A stretch of 64,000 nt of DNA from DASRIA01 sp963768885 (GTDB lineage Bacteria; Actinomycetota; Thermoleophilia; Solirubrobacterales; JBBDJG01), in NCBI GenBank assembly GCA_963768885.1, contig CAVYJN010000008.1:186001-250000 (forward strand). The letters are read 5' to 3'. Position 1 is the first letter of the stretch. Every line of letters starts with the position of its first letter. Positions 59,523 through 64,000 of this stretch are shown here, piece after piece. The notes below the pieces were generated by a model, which was given only the letters and a program-made list of their open reading frames with translations, searched no databases and was not told where the DNA came from. The translations under genes and the position numbers were made by a program.

Positions 59523-60056
59523 ATGCCCGCAGAACGTTTCGTACAGGCGCTCAACGACCAGGTGGCAAACGAGTTCGCGGCCTCTCACCAGTACGTCGCG
59601 ATCGGCGCCCATTACGAGGCGCAGACGCTTCCGCAGCTCGCCCGCTTCTTCTACGCGCAGGCGGTGGAGGAGCGCGGCCACGCGATGATGATGGTCAAGT
59701 ACCTGCTCGACACGGATTCGCCTGTGCGCCTGCGCGAGGTCGCGGGGCCGTCGACGGACTTCCCCGACCACATCGCCCCGATCCGGCAGGCCCTCGAGCA
59801 GGAGCGCAATGTCAGCGCGCAGATCAGCGAGCTCTTCTCGGTCGCGCGCGAAGAGGGCGACTATCTCAGCGAGCAGTTCGTGCAGTGGTTCCTCAAGGAG
59901 CAGGTCGAGGAGGAGGCCACGATGACGGAGCTGCTCGACGTTGCCGAGCGGGTGCGGGACTTGCCGATGACGCTCGAGGAATACATCGCGCGCGAGCAGC
60001 CGGGCGGGGACCACGCGGATCCGATGGCGCCTCCCGCCGCGGGCGCACCCGGCTGA
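59523..60056 (+). CDS. Ferritin-like iron storage protein
   Basis: 177 residues from ATG 59523, with GAGGAG six bases before. A four-helix ferritin: VQALNDQVANEFAASHQYVAIGAHYEA with the first metal-site Glu17, FFYAQAVEERGHAMMMVKYLLDT with Glu and His of the ferroxidase centre, RQALEQERNVSAQISELFSVAREEGDYLSEQFVQWFLKEQVEEEATM with the further ligands Glu and Gln. No heme-binding Met is obvious at the bacterioferritin position, so it is a non-heme (FtnA/BfrB-type) ferritin. It oxidises Fe(II) and stores it. The C-terminal 20 residues are Pro/Ala-rich and disordered. Confidence 0.92.
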   Translation: MPAERFVQALNDQVANEFAASHQYVAIGAHYEAQTLPQLARFFYAQAVEERGHAMMMVKYLLDTDSPVRLREVAGPSTDFPDHIAPIRQALEQERNVSAQISELFSVAREEGDYLSEQFVQWFLKEQVEEEATMTELLDVAERVRDLPMTLEEYIAREQPGGDHADPMAPPAAGAPG

Positions 60057-60083
60057 CGTAGTCACGTCGTCCGGCGGCGCCCC

Positions 60084-60089
60084 TAACTT
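60084..60089 (+). promoter_or_regulatory. Candidate -10 hexamer TAACTT for the HD-domain gene at 60097
   Basis: TAACTT ends 7 bases before ATG 60097, without a ribosome site between; a further possible leaderless start. Confidence 0.3.
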
Positions 60090-60096
60090 TGGACGC

Positions 60097-60912
60097 ATGG
60101 CGCGTCCCCGGTCCGCCGCACTGCGCGAGGCCGTCGAGCCGATCCGCATCAAGGTCCCGACGCGCGGCAACCGCTGCCTCGAGGGCCTGCTCGACGCGGC
60201 GAACGCCGACGACCAGCTGAAGGCGTGGTGGCACATGGCGCAGGTGAACGCGGAGCGGCTCGCGATGTCCGACCACTCCTGGATCCACATCCAGATCGTC
60301 GTCAACATCGCGCTGCGGCTCTACCGCCTGCTGCACCGCCGCGGCGTCGAGGCCGAGACCGTGCGCAGGCACGGGATGCGAGCGCAGGACGCCGAGGTCG
60401 TGATCGCGGCCGGCTGCCTGCTGCACGACGCGGGAATGTCGATCCACCGCAACGATCACGAGGCGTACAGCCTGTTCCTCGCGGCCGACAAGCTCGGCGA
60501 CCTGCTTGCCGTGAGCTACGACGAGCCCGAGCGCTCGGTGCTTGCGGCCGAGGCCATGCACGCGATCATCGCCCATCGCCGCCGCGGGGACCCCTTCACG
60601 GTGGAGGCGGGGATCGTGCGGGTGGCCGACGCGCTCGACATGGCGGAGGGCCGGTCGCGGATCCCGTTCGAGTCGGGGCGCCCGAACATCCACTCGCTCT
60701 CGGCCGCGGCGATCGAGGCCGTGAAGATCGAGCCCGGCGAGGAGAAGGCCGTGCGCATCGAGATCGACATGAACAACTCGGCGGGCATATTCCAGGTGGA
60801 CGAGCTGCTCGCGACGAAGCTGCGCGGCTCGGGCCTCGAGGAGCAGATCGAGGTGATCGCCCGGATCGACGCCGAGCACGAGAAACGGCTCGTCCCGGTA
60901 TTCCGCATCTAG
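60097..60912 (+). CDS. HD-superfamily phosphohydrolase
   Basis: 271 residues. The HD metal motif is visible: His in HSWIHIQIVVNIALRLYRLL, HD in VIAAGCLLHDAGMSIHRNDHEAYSLFLAADKL, His in MHAIIAHRRRGDPFTVEAGIVRVADALDMAEGRSRIPFE with a final Asp. The order H...HD...H...D fits enzymes that cut nucleotides or phosphates. An archaeal- and actinobacterial-type family of this length with the ending IRIEIDMNNSAGIFQVDELL exists, but its substrate is not known. It sits between ferritin and BolA genes on the same strand. Confidence 0.85.
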   Translation: MARPRSAALREAVEPIRIKVPTRGNRCLEGLLDAANADDQLKAWWHMAQVNAERLAMSDHSWIHIQIVVNIALRLYRLLHRRGVEAETVRRHGMRAQDAEVVIAAGCLLHDAGMSIHRNDHEAYSLFLAADKLGDLLAVSYDEPERSVLAAEAMHAIIAHRRRGDPFTVEAGIVRVADALDMAEGRSRIPFESGRPNIHSLSAAAIEAVKIEPGEEKAVRIEIDMNNSAGIFQVDELLATKLRGSGLEEQIEVIARIDAEHEKRLVPVFRI

Positions 60913-60920
60913 TCGACGCC

Positions 60921-60926
60921 TAGAAT
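60921..60926 (+). promoter_or_regulatory. Candidate -10 hexamer TAGAAT for the bolA-grx operon
   Basis: TAGAAT ends 8 bases before ATG 60935. It is close to the actinobacterial -10 consensus TANNNT and implies a near-leaderless mRNA for the BolA-glutaredoxin operon. Confidence 0.4.
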
Positions 60927-60934
60927 GTCGGGGG

Positions 60935-61240
60935 ATGCCACCGCTCGAAGAGGTCAAGCAGCGCATCGAGCAGGCCCTGCCGGGTGCGCAGGCGAACGTC
61001 ACCGACCTGACGGGAGGCGGGGACCACCTGCGCGCGGAGGTCGTCTACGAAGGTTTCGCGGGCCTGTCGCGCCTGCAGCAGCACAAGCTGGTCTACGACG
61101 TGTTCGAGGGCGAGATCGGCGGGCCTATACACGCTCTGTCGATAAAAACCGTGATTCCCTTAGGCGGGAATGACGGGAGCTCCGAGGGTTCTGCGAGGAG
61201 CCCCGATTCAAGTTTCGACGCTTCCAAGGAGATGCGATGA
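60935..61240 (+). CDS. bolA: BolA-family protein
   Basis: 101 residues from ATG 60935. The class II KH-like fold with LEEVKQRIEQALPGAQANVTDLTGGGDHLRAEVVYEGFAGLSRLQQHKLVYDVFEGEIGGPIHALSIKTV matches BolA, with the conserved His in IHALSIKT that binds an iron-sulfur cluster together with a CGFS glutaredoxin. A tail of about 22 residues (GGNDGSSEGSARSPDSSFDAS) beyond the usual end is a small oddity. The stop overlaps the glutaredoxin ATG (ATGA at 61237-61240), so the two partners are made together. Confidence 0.93.
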   Translation: MPPLEEVKQRIEQALPGAQANVTDLTGGGDHLRAEVVYEGFAGLSRLQQHKLVYDVFEGEIGGPIHALSIKTVIPLGGNDGSSEGSARSPDSSFDASKEMR

Positions 61241-61629
61241 ACAACGAAGAGATTCGCGGCGAGCTGAAGCGCGCTATCGACGAGGAGCGCGTGATGCTCT
61301 TCATGAAGGGGACGCCCGATGAACCGCGCTGCGGCTTCTCCGCGCGCGTGACCCAGATGCTGAACAACACGGGCGTCGAGTACGCGGCGATGGACATCCT
61401 CCCCGATCCGCGTATCCGCGAGGAGCTCTCCGGCCTCTCGGGGTGGCCCACGATCCCGCAGCTGTTCATCGGCGGCGAGCTGGTCGGCGGCTGCGACATC
61501 GTGACCGAGATGTTCGAGTCCGGCGAGCTGGCGGAGGCGCTCGGCGTCGAGCAGGCCGCCGCGCCGCAGGCCGCGCCGACCCCGGCAGGCCAGGTGCCGC
61601 CGGCGCCTCCGCTCCAGATCGACCGGTAG
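61237..61629 (+). CDS. grxD: Monothiol CGFS glutaredoxin (GrxD type)
   Basis: 130 residues. The first 100 are a monothiol glutaredoxin: VMLFMKGTPDEPRCGFSARVTQMLNNTGVEY with the active-site CGFS, SGWPTIPQLFIGGELVGGCDIVTEMFESGELAE with the cis-Pro TIPQ and the GGCD glutathione-binding motif. CGFS proteins bridge [2Fe-2S] clusters as dimers or with BolA, and hand them on to target enzymes. Here they pair with the BolA gene. A Pro/Ala/Gln tail of 26 residues (AAAPQAAPTPAGQVPPAPP) is unusual. Actinobacteria generally lack glutathione, so the thiol cofactor is an open question, and the YbdK proteins nearby might bear on it. Confidence 0.93.
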   Translation: MNNEEIRGELKRAIDEERVMLFMKGTPDEPRCGFSARVTQMLNNTGVEYAAMDILPDPRIREELSGLSGWPTIPQLFIGGELVGGCDIVTEMFESGELAEALGVEQAAAPQAAPTPAGQVPPAPPLQIDR

Positions 61630-61642
61630 ACGCCAAACCACC

Positions 61643-62044
61643 GTGGACGAGGCGGTCGAGAGCCCGCAACACGCCCGCCACTACACGGTCGAGCAGGCGA
61701 ACGCCGCGCTGCCGTGGGTGTCCGAGCGGCTCGCCCGGATCCGGGACGCGCTCGGCGAGCTGCTGTCGCCCGAGGGCACCAGGGCGCTCGAGCTGATCGA
61801 CCCGGATCGCGGCGGGAGCTATCCCGGCCGCGCCGTCGCCGGCGCGACCATCACGCTGCTCGCCGCCGCCAGCGAGCTGCAGGCCGTGGATGTGGTGCTG
61901 CGCGACGCGGCGGGAGGGCTCGTCGACTTCCCGTCGATCCGTGACGGCGAGGAGATCTACCTCTGCTGGCGGTCGGGGGAGGACCGCGTCGCGTGGTGGC
62001 ACAGGCCGGACGCCGGGTTCGCCGGGCGGCAGCCACTCGTCTAG
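61643..62044 (+). CDS. DUF2203 family protein
   Basis: 133 residues from GTG 61643. The pattern HYTVEQANAALPWVSERLARIRDALGEL, then helices, and AGGLVDFPSIRDGEEIYLCWRSGEDRVAWWHRPDAGFAGRQPL is that of the DUF2203 proteins found in actinobacteria and Bacillus, with its conserved Phe-Pro and Trp-His-rich end. The function of the family is unknown. It follows the BolA/glutaredoxin pair 13 bases on and could be co-transcribed with it. Confidence 0.85.
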   Translation: MDEAVESPQHARHYTVEQANAALPWVSERLARIRDALGELLSPEGTRALELIDPDRGGSYPGRAVAGATITLLAAASELQAVDVVLRDAAGGLVDFPSIRDGEEIYLCWRSGEDRVAWWHRPDAGFAGRQPLV

Positions 62045-62142
62045 TCATCGAGAAGACCGCCTGGTATTCAGGCAAGTTCTGGGCGCGCCGATATCAGGAC
62101 CGGGCGCACCCCACGCCCGCCCCACCCCCCTTCATACGCCGA

Positions 62143-62601
62143 ATGACGCTGCCCCCCACAAGGCTTCGCCCTGTCCTCGACGACGCAGGCTTCACGATGG
62201 TGGAGCTGCTCGTGGTGATCCTGATCATCGGGATCCTGGCTGCGATCGCGATCCCCTCGTTCCTGAACCAGCGCAACAAGGGCAACGACGTCGAGGCGAA
62301 GGCGACCGCCACCTCCGCGGCCCAGGCCTTCGAGACCTGCAAGACCGACAGCAACGGGTCCTATGCCTCGTGCACGCTGAGCTCCCTGCGCTCGATCGAG
62401 CCGACCCTCAACAACGCGGGCGCGCGCCTCTCCGTGACCTCCAGCTCGGACGACTACGAGGTCACGGTGACCGCGGACCGCGACGCGGGCGCCGCCGTGT
62501 TCACCCTGTCGCGTGACTCGAACGGCGCGACGAGCCGCACGTGCTCGACCGGATCCGCCGACAAGGGCGGCTGCTCCGCCCAGTCGGGCGGCACCTGGTA
62601 G
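62143..62601 (+). CDS. Type IV pilin-like prepilin
   Basis: 152 residues from ATG 62143. A short charged leader ends in DDAG, followed by the N-methylated mature start FTMVELLVVILIIGILAAIAIPSFLNQRNK with the conserved Glu5. The globular part has a cysteine pair that can form a disulfide (ETCKTDSNGSYASC) and a second pair near the end (RTCSTGS, GGCSAQ). This is a standard type IV or type II-like pseudopilin. The PilB, PilC and PilD partners are not in this window, so it must use ones encoded elsewhere or be a surface-anchored pilin of another system. It is convergent with the aldolase gene. Confidence 0.9.
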   Translation: MTLPPTRLRPVLDDAGFTMVELLVVILIIGILAAIAIPSFLNQRNKGNDVEAKATATSAAQAFETCKTDSNGSYASCTLSSLRSIEPTLNNAGARLSVTSSSDDYEVTVTADRDAGAAVFTLSRDSNGATSRTCSTGSADKGGCSAQSGGTW

Positions 62602-62612
62602 GCGCGCGGGCC

Positions 62613-62635
62613 GCGCTCCCCTCTAGGGGATGCGC
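62613..62635. terminator. Stem-loop carrying the aldolase stop codon
   Basis: GCGC-T-CCCC, loop TCTA, GGGG-AT-GCGC, a stem with one small internal bulge. The loop holds the TAG (62625-62623, minus strand) of the aldolase gene, and the pilin stop is 12 bases before the stem. No U run is present, so efficiency is doubtful. Confidence 0.35.
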
Positions 62636-63537
62636 GTGCGGGACTTGATCAGCGACTGCTTGATCTGATCGATGATGTCGTTGGCGGCGTTCCAGTCGCG
62701 CTGCCACACGTTGCGGCCGAAGATCACGCCGGAGCCGCCCGCCTCCATGATCATGCGCGTCTGATCGAGCAGCTTGTCGTCGTCGATCTTCGACCCGCCC
62801 GAGAGGACCACGAGCGCACGGCCCGCTGACTCGACCGCGTGACGGATGGCCTCCTCCTGGGTGACCTCCATCTCGTTGTAGGGCGCGGGAGCGTCCTTGT
62901 CCTTGTCGGGGCTCAGCTTCGGCATGTTCAGCTTCACCACGTCGGCGCCCATCTCCATCGCGACGCGCGAGGCGTAGTCGATCGCGTAGAGCGAGTTCTG
63001 GCCACCCTTCTTCTCGATGTCCCGGCCCCGCGGGTAGGCCCAGATCACCAGCGGCATGCCGAAGCGGTCGCAATCCTGGCGCACCTTGCCGAGCTGGATC
63101 AGGTCGTCCTCCTGCTTGGGAGATCCCACGTAGAGCGTGTATCCGACCGCGTCGGCGCCGAGGCGGACCGCGTCCTCGACCGACGCGTTGCACGGCGAGA
63201 AGGCCTCGTCCGACGAAGGGACGTCGGTCTTCGAGTTGAGCTTCAGCAGGAGCGGCACCTGGCCGGCGTACGAGGGGTAGTACTTGCTCGCCATGCCGTA
63301 GCCGCAGGCGATCGCGGAGTAGCCGGCCTCGGCGGCCAGGCGGAACTGGTACTCGGGGTCCTTCGAGGCGGGGTTCGGGAAGAAGTCGCGAGGCCCGTGC
63401 TCGATCCCCTGGTCGATCGGGAGGAGCAGCAGGGTTCCCTCGCCGGGGCCGAACTCGTACAGCAGCCGTCGCAGACGCGTGCGCTTGCCCGGGGAGAGGG
63501 TGGCCAAAAGGGAGCTCGACTCGACACTAACCGCCAT
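62623..63537 (-). CDS. Class I fructose-bisphosphate aldolase (archaeal/DhnA type)
   Basis: 304 residues from ATG 63537, with AGGAAGGA upstream. A TIM barrel of the DhnA/archaeal FbaB family: LLLPIDQGIEHGPRDFFPNP, KLNSKTDVPS, DAVGYTLYVGSPKQEDDL, PLVIWAYPRG and the Schiff-base lysine in ADVVKLNMPKLS, ending GRALVVLSGGSKI and GSGVIFGRNVWQRD with the phosphate-binding loop. It cleaves fructose-1,6-bisphosphate to triose phosphates without a metal. A TATACT at 63577-63572 on the minus strand is a good -10 candidate, 35 bases upstream. It diverges from the second YbdK gene. Confidence 0.93.
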   Translation of the reverse strand: MAVSVESSSLLATLSPGKRTRLRRLLYEFGPGEGTLLLLPIDQGIEHGPRDFFPNPASKDPEYQFRLAAEAGYSAIACGYGMASKYYPSYAGQVPLLLKLNSKTDVPSSDEAFSPCNASVEDAVRLGADAVGYTLYVGSPKQEDDLIQLGKVRQDCDRFGMPLVIWAYPRGRDIEKKGGQNSLYAIDYASRVAMEMGADVVKLNMPKLSPDKDKDAPAPYNEMEVTQEEAIRHAVESAGRALVVLSGGSKIDDDKLLDQTRMIMEAGGSGVIFGRNVWQRDWNAANDIIDQIKQSLIKSRTRIP

Positions 63538-63649
63538 CAGATCCTTCCTCGTCGTTGCACAGACCTGGCGGAGTATAGGCTGCCTGCCGGGGCGCCGGGG
63601 GCGCCTCCGAGGGCTATATTCAGGCCCCGGCCCAGCCGGGGACCCCGTC

Positions 63650-64000
63650 ATGGAGCACCACTTCACAGGGCCTCCTTACACCCTCGGGGTCGAGGAGGAG
63701 CTGATGATCGTGGACCCGTCCTCGATGGAGCTGGTGTCGGCCGTCGAGGAGATGATCCTCTCCGTTCCGAGCGAGACCGAGGGCCAGGTCAAGCCCGAGC
63801 TGCTGCAGTCGGTGCTCGAGATCGCGACGGACGTCTGCCGCAACGCGGGCGAGGCCGCGGGCCAGCTCGATGAGCTGCGCCGGCGCGTGCGCGAGACGGC
63901 CGAGTCGAAGGGCTTGACGATCGGCTCCGCCGCCACGCATCCGTTCGCCAGGTGGGAGGACCAGCGGATCGTCGAGCGCGAGCGCTACCACGAGATCGTC
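63650..64000 (+). CDS. YbdK-type glutamate-cysteine ligase-like carboxylate-amine ligase, 3' end outside window
   Basis: 117 residues are visible from ATG 63650; the reading frame runs off the right edge. The start TLGVEEELMIVDPSSMELV with the Glu pair, LQSVLEIATDVCRNAGEAAGQLDELRRRV and SAATHPFARWEDQRIVERERYHEIV match the N-terminal third of GCS2-family enzymes. It is a paralogue of the gene at 50871, clearly diverged from it (LGIEEELLLVD there, LGVEEELMIVD here). TATATT at 63615-63620 is a -10 candidate 30 bases before the ATG. Confidence 0.88.
   Translation, partial: MEHHFTGPPYTLGVEEELMIVDPSSMELVSAVEEMILSVPSETEGQVKPELLQSVLEIATDVCRNAGEAAGQLDELRRRVRETAESKGLTIGSAATHPFARWEDQRIVERERYHEIV

Noticed and set aside
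1..64000. CRISPR arrays, insertion sequences, prophage genes, tRNA or rRNA genes
   Set aside because: I read the intergenic parts and the protein set for direct-repeat spacing, transposase motifs, phage structural motifs and tRNA-like folds and saw none. A tRNA scan would be needed to exclude a small tRNA firmly.

Overview
The window is a very GC-rich, gene-dense stretch of chromosome from what looks like a high-GC actinobacterium. Thermoleophilia/Solirubrobacterales is my best guess, not a demonstrated placement. The reasons are the codon use, frequent GTG/TTG starts, many ATGA/GTGA/TTGA gene overlaps, an archaeal-type class I aldolase, YbdK-type glutamate-cysteine ligases, HX3CX2C zinc-finger anti-sigma-like and ECF sigma genes, and Tat and lipoprotein signals. 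No phage, insertion sequence, CRISPR array, tRNA or rRNA was recognised. No gap between genes exceeds about 200 bases.

Layout. 1-3.4 kb: a truncated spermidine-synthase-like membrane protein, a SnoaL-like protein, a Stf0-type sulfotransferase with a glyoxalase, and a glycerophosphodiester phosphodiesterase. 3.4-8.4 kb: a secreted protein with a degenerate GGDEF domain, diverging from an OmpR-type response regulator/histidine kinase/metallophosphoesterase operon, then MsrB and a murein endopeptidase-like lipoprotein. 8.5-15.3 kb: a disulfide-type flavoprotein coupled to a GH15 glycosidase, an HD-GYP membrane protein, a GNAT enzyme and a CPA2 antiporter. 15.3-19.1 kb: an operon of SDR, cyclase-fold hydrolase, GMC oxidoreductase and small membrane protein. 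19.1-24.3 kb: a large Tat-exported protein of unknown function, small stress/VOC/ABM-like proteins, and a secreted beta-solenoid protein built from two tandem halves, closed by a perfect UUCG terminator. 24.3-30.1 kb: a redoxin and two SMP-30-type proteins, an anti-sigma-like zinc finger, a PRC-barrel-like protein and two paralogous helical proteins.

30.1-49.2 kb is a surface-polysaccharide locus: two O-antigen ligase/polymerase-type membrane proteins, a Wzz/BY-kinase, a flippase, a polyprenyl-phosphate sugar phosphotransferase, three glycosyltransferases, three methyltransferases, a polysaccharide deacetylase-like protein, and a Gfo/Idh oxidoreductase with a DegT aminotransferase (amino-sugar synthesis). 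An ECF sigma factor with a divergent membrane protein sits inside it. Many genes between about 28.3 and 47 kb carry +/-1 frameshifts at short G/C runs, while neighbours are intact. Base-level assembly error is the simplest explanation, but real decay is not excluded; those genes are described as the protein that continues across frames.

49-64 kb returns to housekeeping and accessory genes: a PhoD-like phosphatase, YbdK ligase, FAD dehydrogenase and two-domain VOC protein; a secreted M15-like peptidase; a three-gene LemA cluster; a GNAT enzyme; an FMN alpha-hydroxyacid oxidase; ferritin; an HD-domain protein; a BolA-CGFS glutaredoxin pair for Fe-S trafficking; DUF2203; an isolated type IV prepilin; class I fructose-bisphosphate aldolase; and the start of a second YbdK ligase.

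Two regulatory patterns recur. A (G/C)TAACG box lies 32-34 or 59-61 bases before several start codons. TANNNT -10-like hexamers lie only 6-10 bases before other start codons, which suggests leaderless transcripts.
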